Shown: positions 52,592 through 61,137 of the stretch, one piece after another
Numbering within the stretch: position 1 is the first letter of the stretch
How the letters are laid out: every line of letters starts with the position of its first letter
Assembly: GCF_000718555.1 (NCBI RefSeq)
Contig: NZ_JOAN01000015.1
Location: forward strand, 350,034 to 414,033
Origin: Micromonospora chokoriensis
GTDB taxonomy: Bacteria > Actinomycetota > Actinomycetes > Mycobacteriales > Micromonosporaceae
Reading direction: 5' to 3'
Length of the DNA stretch: 64,000 bases
Translations under genes and position numbers: made by a program
The notes under the pieces: model-generated
Databases searched by the model: none
The model's input: only the letters and a program-made list of their open reading frames with translations
Told to the model about the DNA's origin: nothing

Positions 52592-53905
52592 TCACAACCG
52601 ACTGGCCCGTCCGTACCGATTCGCGGTGTCGTAGACGTCCTGGGCGTACCGCCGGACGTCGTTGTAGGAGAGAATCGCGTTCCACCAGTCGCCCGGGATG
52701 CTCAGGTTTCGGCCGCCCTTGCAGAGGTAGTTTCCTGCTGCCAACGCGGCGTCATCCAGGTCGTGTGGGTCCTTCACCCCGTCGTTGTCGGCGTCCGCGC
52801 CGATCTCCAGCCAGGTGGTCGGGATGAACTGCATCGGGCCGATCGCCCGGTCGAGGACCTTGTCGTCGTCGAGCTCCCCGCGGTCGGTGTCGATGATCCG
52901 CATCCGACCGCCCTGCCCGTCCAGCGGCAGCCCGATGATCTTCGGCAGCGCCTTGCCGTCCTGCCTCAACTGCGCGCCGTTGGCCGAGCCGTGCCCCGAT
53001 TCGACCTGCCCGATCGCGGCCAGCGTGGTCCAGCTCAGCGCGCAGCTGCGGTTGGTCTGGGCGAGCACCAGCTCGGCGTAGCCGTACGCCTGCATGGCGA
53101 CCGCGGGTACGCCGACCTTCGCGCCGACCTGCTGCGCCCAGCCGGCCAGGGCGTCCGACGGTCGACCACCGATCGCCGGCCCGGTCGGCAGCCCGTTGCC
53201 GGGCAGCCCGCCGCCGGGCAGTGGGATGGTCGGCAGTGGCCCGGTGGGCAGCGGCCCGGTCGGTAACGGCCCGGTGGGTAGGCCGGACGGCACCGCTGGC
53301 GGTGCCACTGCGGTCGGCGCGGCGGACGCGTCGGCCGCGACCGGACGTGGTGCGCGGATCGCGGCCGGCACGAGCAGCGCACCCGCCGCGGCGGTCGCGG
53401 CCACGAGCGCCAGCAGGAAGAGACCGGGCAGGGTCAGCCGACCACTCGGCCGGCCAGCCCAGGCGCGGGTCGCGCGGGCGGCGGAGGTCGCTACCCGGCG
53501 CGGCGGCAGACGTAGCGCGTGCGCGAACTGCGCGCGCCGCCGACGAGCCGGGTCGGACGCCGGGACGACCGGCACCTCGTCCACAGTGGTCTTCGTCAGC
53601 TCGTCAGCACCGTCGGCCTTCGCGGGGGCGTCGGCCTTCGCGTCCTCGGCCGGCGTGGCTTCGGTCGGGGTGGCTTCGGTCGGGGTGGGCTTGGCTGCCG
53701 GTGTCTGCGGCGGTGTGGCCGGTGGCGTGGTTGGCGTATCTGCCGAACGGCCGCTCAGCCAGGGGCGGCGCGGGCGGGGCACCGCGCGCACCGGATCGGG
53801 CGCGGCCCCCGAGCCTTCGAGTGGCCCGTCCAGCGGCGCGGCCGGTCGTAACGATTGCACACGCTTGTCGTCCTTGCCGTCCACCACCCGTCGAGTATCA
53901 CCCAT
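52592..53905 (-). CDS. Membrane-anchored lytic murein transglycosylase
   Basis: A 437-residue peptidoglycan lytic transglycosylase. A cytoplasmic Pro/Thr/Lys-rich N-terminus (about 150 residues, with PTEATPTEATPAEDAKAD) precedes a membrane segment (LPGLFLLALVAATAAAGALLV) and a Pro-rich wall-spanning linker containing PLPTG repeats. The SLT_2 catalytic domain follows: LAAIGQVESGHGSANGAQLR (catalytic Glu), RAIGPMQFIPTTWLEIGADA, DPHDLDDAALAAGNYLC and ILSYNDVRRYAQDV. It probably trims peptidoglycan. ATG 53905 is taken, though GGAG sits too close to it, and GTG 53887 is possible. It is divergent from the FmdB gene. Confidence 0.88.
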   Translation of the reverse strand: MGDTRRVVDGKDDKRVQSLRPAAPLDGPLEGSGAAPDPVRAVPRPRRPWLSGRSADTPTTPPATPPQTPAAKPTPTEATPTEATPAEDAKADAPAKADGADELTKTTVDEVPVVPASDPARRRRAQFAHALRLPPRRVATSAARATRAWAGRPSGRLTLPGLFLLALVAATAAAGALLVPAAIRAPRPVAADASAAPTAVAPPAVPSGLPTGPLPTGPLPTGPLPTIPLPGGGLPGNGLPTGPAIGGRPSDALAGWAQQVGAKVGVPAVAMQAYGYAELVLAQTNRSCALSWTTLAAIGQVESGHGSANGAQLRQDGKALPKIIGLPLDGQGGRMRIIDTDRGELDDDKVLDRAIGPMQFIPTTWLEIGADADNDGVKDPHDLDDAALAAGNYLCKGGRNLSIPGDWWNAILSYNDVRRYAQDVYDTANRYGRASRL

Positions 53906-53942
53906 GCTCCGCCAGCCGTCAGATCCACGTACCCTGGGTGGC

Positions 53943-54152
53943 ATGCCCCGGTACGAGTTCCGCTGCCGCGCCTGCGGCGACACCTTCGAGGTCAACCGCC
54001 CAATGGCGCAGGCCGGCGACTCGGCCGCCTGCCCGCAGGGCCACCTGGACACCGTGAAGCTGCTCTCCGCCGTCGCGGTCACCGGCCGTGGCGCAGATGG
54101 CGCCCCGGCCCCCTCCGGCGGTGGCTGCTGCGGAGGTGCGTGCGGCTGCTGA
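53943..54152 (+). CDS. FmdB-type zinc ribbon protein
   Basis: A 69-residue small protein with an N-terminal zinc ribbon (MPRYEFRCRACGDTFEVNR, then CPQGH) and a Gly/Cys-rich tail (GGGCCGGACGC). The family regulates or modifies small-molecule metabolism but its action is not defined. The ATG is 37 bases from the divergent transglycosylase start. Downstream it converges on the LuxR-type gene with 16 bases between stops. Confidence 0.9.
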   Translation: MPRYEFRCRACGDTFEVNRPMAQAGDSAACPQGHLDTVKLLSAVAVTGRGADGAPAPSGGGCCGGACGC

Positions 54153-54168
54153 CGAGCTCCATCACCCG

Positions 54169-55149
54169 CTACGGCAGGTGCTGTTCCCGGCGCGCGGCCT
54201 GCACGCCGGCCTGAAAGCGCGTACGCGCGCCGAGGGCGGCCATCAGGTTCGCGATGTGGCGCTGCGCGGTGCGGTAGCCGACGCCGAGTTGACGCGCGGT
54301 CGCCTGGTCGGTGAGCCCGGAGAGTAGGAGCGCGACGAGTCGCCCGTGCTCGACCGGAGGGCGGTGACTCGACGGCGAGGCCGTGGCGGGTTGCAGCGGC
54401 AGAGCGGATCGCCACAGCCCCTCAAAGAGGTGATTCAGGGCGTCGAGGAGCGCACAGGGGCGCAGCAGGACGGCGTTCTCGCCCTCGTCGCCGGGTCTGC
54501 GCACGAGCAGGCCATGGCGGTCGTCGGCGAGGTAGAGCTTGACTGGAAGGGCCGGCAGGACCCGGGCCTGCTGGCCGGCGGCGACGAGCTGTTCGAGCCC
54601 GTGCAGGGCGCCCGGCTGCTCCAGGGACGACCGCTCGTAGACGGTGCGTGAGCGGACGCCACGCCGGAGCAGTTCGACGCTGACGCTCGTCGTCAACGGA
54701 GCCAGGTACGGGGGCTTGTCCAGGCACCGGATCTCGACCCGCGCGGCGCGTTGTAGGTAGGCCAGTCGTTCCAGCACCGCGCTCCGCCCACTGACTACCT
54801 CCAGCACGGCGGTCGAGTCGACCGGGCTGTCGTGCGCGCGGTGCACCGCCGCCAGGCGCTGAAGGTGTTCGCGGGCGGCCTGCAACTGCCGCTCGTACTC
54901 TCGGATCGGCGCGTCGAGGGCCACCGCCGGATCGACGGCGAGGTAGGTCGGCGGGTCGTCGTCCCCGGCCAGCACGAGCCCTGCGGTGCGCAGTGCGGCG
55001 AGCGCCCCGCGCAGTGGCTCGGGTCGGATCCAGGACCGGTCGAGGTCGGCCACCGTCCGGCCGGGCTCGGCGACGACCAACTCGTACGCCGCGGATTCGA
55101 CCGGGCTCAGGCCGGCGGCAGCGAGCTTGGCGTCTGGGTGCGCCGGCAT
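54169..55149 (-). CDS. LuxR-type regulator with TrmB-like region, paralogue 1
   Basis: A 326-residue regulator. A winged-helix-like N-terminus (LSPVESAAYELVVAEPGRTV, LRGALAALRTAGLV) resembles TrmB-like domains. A central region (HDSPVDSTAVLEVVSGRSAV through DKPPYLAPLT, RTVYERSSL, LPVKLYLADDRHGLL) looks like an effector or phospholipase D-like sensor module. The C-terminal LuxR helix-turn-helix is VALLLSGLTDQATARQLGVG with RTAQRHIANLMAALGA. ATG 55149 lies two bases after the stop of its paralogue. Effector unknown. The two regulators are divergent from the subtilase-Kelch gene. Confidence 0.82.
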   Translation of the reverse strand: MPAHPDAKLAAAGLSPVESAAYELVVAEPGRTVADLDRSWIRPEPLRGALAALRTAGLVLAGDDDPPTYLAVDPAVALDAPIREYERQLQAAREHLQRLAAVHRAHDSPVDSTAVLEVVSGRSAVLERLAYLQRAARVEIRCLDKPPYLAPLTTSVSVELLRRGVRSRTVYERSSLEQPGALHGLEQLVAAGQQARVLPALPVKLYLADDRHGLLVRRPGDEGENAVLLRPCALLDALNHLFEGLWRSALPLQPATASPSSHRPPVEHGRLVALLLSGLTDQATARQLGVGYRTAQRHIANLMAALGARTRFQAGVQAARREQHLP

Positions 55150-55151
55150 GG

Positions 55152-56183
55152 TCAGGCCACGTCTGCGGAGGTGGTGATCCAACCGCGGCGAATGGCCTGG
55201 TAGCCGGCCTGGAACCGGCTCGCCGCGCCCAGCCTCCGCATCATCGCGCTGACCCGGCGACGTACGGTGCGCTCGGTGCAGCCCTGTTGCGCGGCGATCG
55301 CCGCGTCGGTCAACCCGGCGGCGAGCAGGGGCAGCAGGTCACCCTCGGCCGGCGACGGCGCGTCCCCGACTTCGACGAGTTGTGGGTGGCCGTCGCGTAC
55401 CTGTAGGGGGACCGCCTGGTCCCAGGAGATTTCGAACAGCGCCCCGAGCACGTCGAGCAGGGCCGGGTCTCGGATGAGCATGGCGGAATCGACGTTCTCG
55501 AGCTGGACCGGGATCAGGGCCAGCGGGTGGTCGCTGAGCACCAACTTGATCGGCACGGTGGAGACCCGGATCTCCTCGCCGACGGAGAGATCCTCAGTGA
55601 AATTAGCGAGCCGGTCGGGGTCGTCGAGGCCCCGCCGGTCGTAGAGGACCCGATAACGAATGCCCTGGCGGAGCAGCGCCAGCTCCACCGCGTCAACCAC
55701 CGGTGGGGCGCTGACGTAGGGCGGGGCATCGAAGATGCGCACCTCGTGCACGGCGCTGAGCTGAACGTCGTTGAAGGCTTGGTTGATCGCCTTCTTGCCG
55801 TGCAGAATCTCGACGAGTTCGTCCGCGTGGTGCCGGCCTCCGGCGAGGCGGAAGATCGTCGACAGTCGAGCGCGGTGAGCCTGCGCTCGGGACAGGGTCC
55901 GTTCCGCACCGAGAGCCAGCACTTCGGTGACCTTGTCGGGTGCGACGGCCTGGAAGCGCGCGGGGGGTCCGGGCAGCCGCCACGCGAGCCCCAACTCCTC
56001 AAGACGGCTGAGCAGCGGACGGGCCGTCCCTAACCACGGCTGGTCGGCGGCGAGTCGGTCGAGCGCGTCGAGTGCGACGGCCGGGTGTTCGAGCAACCAC
56101 TCGTAGAGAGCCTGCTCGGACGCCGTAATTCCCAAGATCCACAGCACCGATTCATCGTGCGGCAACCGCGGGTCCTTGTCCAT
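55152..56183 (-). CDS. LuxR-type regulator with TrmB-like region, paralogue 2
   Basis: A 343-residue paralogue of the next gene with the same layout: [20 protein letters not shown] (winged helix), [18 protein letters not shown], the central [20 protein letters not shown] and [11 protein letters not shown] with [17 protein letters not shown], and the C-terminal helix-turn-helix [20 protein letters not shown] with [23 protein letters not shown] 56183 ([13 protein letters not shown]) is taken; GTG 56192 and ATG 56189 are near. It is the first gene of the pair and is about 190 bases from the start of the divergent secreted protease gene. Confidence 0.82.
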   Translation of the reverse strand: MDKDPRLPHDESVLWILGITASEQALYEWLLEHPAVALDALDRLAADQPWLGTARPLLSRLEELGLAWRLPGPPARFQAVAPDKVTEVLALGAERTLSRAQAHRARLSTIFRLAGGRHHADELVEILHGKKAINQAFNDVQLSAVHEVRIFDAPPYVSAPPVVDAVELALLRQGIRYRVLYDRRGLDDPDRLANFTEDLSVGEEIRVSTVPIKLVLSDHPLALIPVQLENVDSAMLIRDPALLDVLGALFEISWDQAVPLQVRDGHPQLVEVGDAPSPAEGDLLPLLAAGLTDAAIAAQQGCTERTVRRRVSAMMRRLGAASRFQAGYQAIRRGWITTSADVA

Positions 56184-56368
56184 CCGCATCACGCCGCTGG
56201 CGCGAAGCGGACATCAAGGCGACTTCTGCCACCTCCGCGGCGGTGGCATCGTCGGCAAGCGCGCTCGCCATAACAGCCTGTGTCGATGCCGGATGCGCCT
56301 GCGGATGTGGTCCATCGGCTCAGCCGGCGAGCGTGTTCTCAGTCGATCGCCGGAGGAGAGTGCGCAGC

Positions 56369-59300
56369 GTGACACCCACAGCAGAATCCGAGAGCCCGGG
56401 AAGGCACCCCGTGCTGCCGTCCGAACAACGTCCCTCGCGTGCGCGATGGGCTCAGCTCATCGGCCTCGTCGCGGTGCTCGGCCTGGTTGTCAGCGTCACG
56501 ACGGTGACCGGCGGGCCCGTCCGGCCCGCCGTCGCCGCGCCGGAGAAGATCCAGCCGGAGCTGCGGGCCAGCATGGGAAAGCTTCCGGTGCAACCCTTCT
56601 GGGTACGTCTCAACGCCCGCGCCGACCTCACTGCGGCGTCCGCCATCAAGGACTGGAACAAGCGCGGCACGGCGGTCGTCGAGGCGCTGCGCAAGACCGC
56701 CGAGAGCAGCCAGGCCGACGTCGTCGGCCGGCTGCGGGCTGCGGGCGTGGAGTACCACAGCTTCTACGCCTCGAACGCGATCTACGTGGCGCACGGCAGC
56801 CTGGACCTGGCCGAGACCCTGGCCAAGGAGGGCGAGGTCAGGACCATCCAGGCACAACGGACGTACGAGGTCCCGGAGCAGTTGAAGGCGAAGCGGGTCG
56901 CCGACGTCGACTCGGTGGAGTGGGGCGTCCACGCCATCGGTGCCGACCGGGTGTGGGCGAATGGCACCCGCGGCGAGGGCATCGTGGTGGGGAGCATCGA
57001 CACCGGGGTGCAGTTCGACCACCCGGCGCTCGCCGCCTCGTACCGGGGTGCCATGGGTGACGCCGGGGTCTCGCACGACTACAACTGGTACGACCCGTCC
57101 CAGGTCTGCGGCACGCCATCGCTCACGCCCTGCGACAACAACGGCCACGGCACGCACACCGTGGGCACGATGGCTGGCGACGGCGGTCCGGGCAACCGGG
57201 TCGGCGTCGCCCCCGGCGCCCGGTGGATCGCGGCCAAGGGCTGCGAGACCAGCCACTGCACCGACTTCGCCCTGCTCTCGTCGGCGCAGTGGATGCTGGC
57301 ACCGACGAACCTGGCCGGTGCGGACCCACGGCCGGACCTGCGGCCGCACATCGTGAACAACTCGTGGGGAGACGACGACGGTCCCGCTACCGACTCGTGG
57401 TTCGCCGACATCGTCGAGGACTGGCGGGCCGCCGGCATCTTCCCGATGTTCGCCAACGGCAACGCGGGCGAGCGTGGTTGCGACACCTCGGACAGCCCAG
57501 GTGACTACGCGTCCACCTACAGCGCCGGCGCGTACGACGTGGATGGCCGGATCGGCTACTTCTCCGGCCGTGGCCCGGGCACGGGCGGCATCTCCAAGCC
57601 CAACATCGCGGCTCCCGGGGTGAATGTGCGCTCCAGCGTCCCGGGTGGTGGATACAACGCGATAAGCGGTACGTCGATGGCGAGCCCACATGTGGCTGGC
57701 GCGGTCGCCCTGCTGTGGTCGGCGACGCCCAATCTGATCGGCGACGTTGCGGGCACCATCGAGCTGCTCGACCAGGTCGCCGTCGACGTCGACGACCTGA
57801 GCTGCGGCGGCACGCGGCAGAAGAACAATGTGTGGGGGCAGGGCAAGCTCGACGTGTACGCCTCCATCGCGGCGGCGCCTCGCGGCGAGACCGGCCGGCT
57901 CACCGGCAAGGTCGTAGACGCGAAGACCGGCAAGCCGATCGTTGGCGCCGAGGTCCGGATCGACGGTCCTACCCACCGTTCGGCGATCAGCGGCGCGGAC
58001 GGTGGCTACGCCGCCACCCTCTCGGCCGGTAAGTACACGATCGCCGTCTCCTTCTACGGCTACCTCGTGGGGACCGAGTCGGCGACCATCACCGCCGACG
58101 CCACCGTCACCCGGGACGTCCGGCTCCAGGTCAGCGCCGAGGTCACGGTGAGCGGAAAGGTCACCGACGGTTCCGGACACGGCTGGCCCCTCTACGCGAT
58201 GATCAGCGCACCCGGTCTGCCGGTCGGGCCGTGGTTCACGAACCCGAAGAACGGCCGGTACGAGCTGTCGCTGCCGGTCAACTCCACGTACCGGCTGACC
58301 GTGAGCCCGCTCTACCCCGGCTACCGCGCCAGCACCGTCGACGTGCCGGTGGGTGATCGGGCGGTCGTCCAGAACGTCCAGGCGCAGATCGACGAGGTCG
58401 CCTGCCTCGCCCCCGGCTACGGGTACTCGCTCCGGGCCGACTTCGAAGGCTGGACCGACCCGGCCAAACGGGCCGGCTGGACGGTCGTCGACAACCTCGG
58501 CGGCGGGCACGCCTGGCAGTTCGACGCACCCGGCGACCTGGACAACGTCACCGGTGGCACCGGCGACTTCGCCACCGCCGACTCGTGGCAGAACGACGGC
58601 GCGGCGGAGGACACCGACCTCATCTCGCCGGTGATCGACCTGTCCCGGGAGAAAGCGCCGCGGCTCAGGTTCAATTCGCTGTACCTGGGTGAGAGCGGGA
58701 CCGCACGCATCGGCATCGACCTGAGCGTGGACGCCGGCCGGTCCTGGTCCAACGTCTGGCAGCGGACCACCGAGAACATCCCCATCGCGCTTGTGGATGT
58801 CGCACTGCCACAGGCTGCCGGCCGGTCGCAGGCCCGGCTGCGCTTCCACTACGCCGGCAGCGGCGTCGCGCTGTGGCAGGTGGACGACGTCGCTGTGGGG
58901 ACCTGCAACCCGACCCCCGGTGGGCTCGTCACCGGCGTGGTGCGAGACGACAACACCGGTGACCCGATCAATGGCGCGAAGGTGGTCGACAAGTTGACGC
59001 GGACCGAGCTCTCGGCGAGCGCCGCGACGCCGCGTGACCCGAACCTGCCGGACGGCCACTACTGGCTGTTCTCCCCGCAGGCCGAGCCGACGTTGACGGT
59101 CAGCTACCCCCGGTACGTCACTGCCGAGGCGCGTACCGTCGTGGAGCCGAACCGCGTCACCAGCCTGGACTGGCGGCTACGTGCCGGGCGGTTGACGGTC
59201 GACCGGAAGAGCCTCGACGTCACCGCGCGGCTCGGGAAGTCGGCAACCCGCACCCTCACCTTCACCAACAAGGGCACCCACCCGGTCCACGTCAAGCTGG

Positions 59301-60865
59301 GCGAGCAGGTCGTCAGCTCCACCAGCCATGGGCTCGCCGGGCAGGCAGGTGCCCCGCTGCGCCGCATCGAGATGGGGCAGATGAGGTTGGGGCCGCCGCC
59401 GAAGGCGTCGGCGGTCCAGCCGAGCCAGCCGGCGACCCAGGCGAAGGCCACTGCCGACGTGGGGCCGTGGACCTCGATCGCCAACTACCCGACCCCGATC
59501 GTGTACAACGTCGCGGGCTACCACGCGGGCAAGCTCTACTCGGTGGGCGGGAGCACCAACGCGGTCCTGGAAGGCATGACCCGCAGTGGGTACGTCTACG
59601 ATCCGGTGACTCTCCAGTGGAGCCCGATCGCCGACATGCCGCAGGCGGTCGCGACCGCCGCGGGCCTCTTCCTCGACGACAAGATGTACGTCATCGGCGG
59701 CACCAGTGTCGAGGGTGAGCAGCTCAGGACTGTGTACGTCTACGACCCCGTCCGGGACTCCTGGGCTCGGGCGGCAGACCTGCCGCAGCCGATCAGCGAC
59801 GCCTCGGTGGCGACCCTCGACGGACGTCTGTACCTCGTCGGCGGTTGCAGCGTCACCTGCCCGGCGCAGGGCACGACGGTCTACCGGTACGACCCGGTCA
59901 GCGACGCGTGGACCCGCCTCGCCGACTACCCGGTCGCAGTGATGAAGGCAGGCTGCGCCGGGATCGCCGGGCAGGTCATCTGCGCCGGCGGGTACGACGG
60001 GGGCAACAAGAAAGCCGTCGCCTCCGGGTTCCGCTTCGACCCGGTCACCGGTGCCTGGACGCCGGTGGCGGACGCGCCGTACGCCGTCTCCAACATGGGG
60101 GCCACCGGTGCCAACGACAAGTTGCAGCTCCTCAGCGGTGTGCAGCCGGGCTTCCGGTTGACCAACGAAGCGGTGGAGTACGACCCGCTCACGAACACCT
60201 GGGGTCGTCTGCCCAACATGAACCACCCGACCTACGACGGTGGCACGGCCTGCGGCGCGTACCGGGTCGGTGGTTCGGTGGGCCTGTGGGACCCGCAGGA
60301 GACTGCCGAAAATCTGCCTGGGTACGACTACTGCGGCGGCGCGGCCGACGTGCCGTGGCTCTCGGTGGACAAGCCGGAGTTCAAGGTGCCCCCGGGTCGG
60401 TCGGTCAGCGTGGTCGTCCGGGTCGATGGTGGTGCGGTCACCCAACCCGGTGACCAGGCCGCGCGGCTGGTCGCGGTCACCGACGAGCCCTACCCGGGGA
60501 GCACCGTCGCGGTCGACGGCCACTTCGAGACGCCGCCGAACTGGGCGACGCTGAGCGGCACGGTGACCGCAGCCGCCACCGGGCGACCGGTCGCCGGCGC
60601 GACGGTGACCGTCTGCGGTGAGCAGCGGGCCGACCAAACCGCCTCGGTCGACCAGTCGGTTTCGCGGGGACGGCCCGGTCAGCAGGGCTGTGGGCCGGTC
60701 AGCTACACGGCGGTGACCGACGCCAACGGCCGTTACGAGCTGCGGTTGGCGAAGAACCAGCAGGTCAAGGTCACCGTGGTCGCGCCTGGGTTCGGGTCGA
60801 CGACGACGGTGACGACCATCCGGGGGGCGAAGAACACCGTGAACGTCGCCCTGCTTACCGGCTGA
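56369..60865 (+). CDS. Secreted S8 subtilase with carboxypeptidase-regulatory and Kelch domains
   Basis: A 1498-residue exported protein. Signal/anchor residues are [20 protein letters not shown] with cleavage near AVAA. A short prodomain-like part precedes the S8 domain with Asp211 in [12 protein letters not shown], His260 in [13 protein letters not shown] and Ser436 in [14 protein letters not shown]. After it come CarboxypepD_reg-type beta domains ([40 protein letters not shown]) flanking a jelly-roll-like segment. About five Kelch units (residues about 1045-1310: [25 protein letters not shown]) form a propeller, and a last CarboxypepD_reg domain ends the chain. GTG 56369 follows GGAGGAG. 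It probably degrades external proteins. Confidence 0.9.
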   Translation: MTPTAESESPGRHPVLPSEQRPSRARWAQLIGLVAVLGLVVSVTTVTGGPVRPAVAAPEKIQPELRASMGKLPVQPFWVRLNARADLTAASAIKDWNKRGTAVVEALRKTAESSQADVVGRLRAAGVEYHSFYASNAIYVAHGSLDLAETLAKEGEVRTIQAQRTYEVPEQLKAKRVADVDSVEWGVHAIGADRVWANGTRGEGIVVGSIDTGVQFDHPALAASYRGAMGDAGVSHDYNWYDPSQVCGTPSLTPCDNNGHGTHTVGTMAGDGGPGNRVGVAPGARWIAAKGCETSHCTDFALLSSAQWMLAPTNLAGADPRPDLRPHIVNNSWGDDDGPATDSWFADIVEDWRAAGIFPMFANGNAGERGCDTSDSPGDYASTYSAGAYDVDGRIGYFSGRGPGTGGISKPNIAAPGVNVRSSVPGGGYNAISGTSMASPHVAGAVALLWSATPNLIGDVAGTIELLDQVAVDVDDLSCGGTRQKNNVWGQGKLDVYASIAAAPRGETGRLTGKVVDAKTGKPIVGAEVRIDGPTHRSAISGADGGYAATLSAGKYTIAVSFYGYLVGTESATITADATVTRDVRLQVSAEVTVSGKVTDGSGHGWPLYAMISAPGLPVGPWFTNPKNGRYELSLPVNSTYRLTVSPLYPGYRASTVDVPVGDRAVVQNVQAQIDEVACLAPGYGYSLRADFEGWTDPAKRAGWTVVDNLGGGHAWQFDAPGDLDNVTGGTGDFATADSWQNDGAAEDTDLISPVIDLSREKAPRLRFNSLYLGESGTARIGIDLSVDAGRSWSNVWQRTTENIPIALVDVALPQAAGRSQARLRFHYAGSGVALWQVDDVAVGTCNPTPGGLVTGVVRDDNTGDPINGAKVVDKLTRTELSASAATPRDPNLPDGHYWLFSPQAEPTLTVSYPRYVTAEARTVVEPNRVTSLDWRLRAGRLTVDRKSLDVTARLGKSATRTLTFTNKGTHPVHVKLGEQVVSSTSHGLAGQAGAPLRRIEMGQMRLGPPPKASAVQPSQPATQAKATADVGPWTSIANYPTPIVYNVAGYHAGKLYSVGGSTNAVLEGMTRSGYVYDPVTLQWSPIADMPQAVATAAGLFLDDKMYVIGGTSVEGEQLRTVYVYDPVRDSWARAADLPQPISDASVATLDGRLYLVGGCSVTCPAQGTTVYRYDPVSDAWTRLADYPVAVMKAGCAGIAGQVICAGGYDGGNKKAVASGFRFDPVTGAWTPVADAPYAVSNMGATGANDKLQLLSGVQPGFRLTNEAVEYDPLTNTWGRLPNMNHPTYDGGTACGAYRVGGSVGLWDPQETAENLPGYDYCGGAADVPWLSVDKPEFKVPPGRSVSVVVRVDGGAVTQPGDQAARLVAVTDEPYPGSTVAVDGHFETPPNWATLSGTVTAAATGRPVAGATVTVCGEQRADQTASVDQSVSRGRPGQQGCGPVSYTAVTDANGRYELRLAKNQQVKVTVVAPGFGSTTTVTTIRGAKNTVNVALLTG

Positions 60866-60881
60866 GCGTCAGCGCCACCGG

Positions 60882-60926
60882 GCCAGCCCCGTCGGAACCG
60901 GTCACCCGGTCTCCGGCGGGGCTGGC
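60882..60926 (+). terminator. Terminator after the subtilase gene
   Basis: GCCAGCCCCG pairs with CGGGGCTGGC (10 bp), with further pairing inside the loop (ACCGGTCACCCGGT), 16 bases after the stop. No strong T-run, but position and stability support termination. Confidence 0.75.
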
Positions 60927-61137
60927 TCGTGCGTGGGCCCGTCCGAACCTCGCCGGGACCGTACGATCCTTGTCGTCGGGCCCGAGCGCTGTGGACGACC
61001 CGCCGAGCGACGCTCCGGTCTTGCCCCAGGAGGGGCCGAGTGGCACCTTGAGTCCGAGCCTGGCGGCCGTTCTTACGATGCGTGATCGCTCGGACTCAGG
61101 CAGCATGAATCCGACGTCAGGGGCGGAGGTTCCACGC

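Noticed and set aside
53220..53285. Short tandem repeats as a mobile element or VNTR locus of interest
   Set aside because: They encode the PLPTG linker of the transglycosylase and are explained by a Pro-rich wall-spanning segment.
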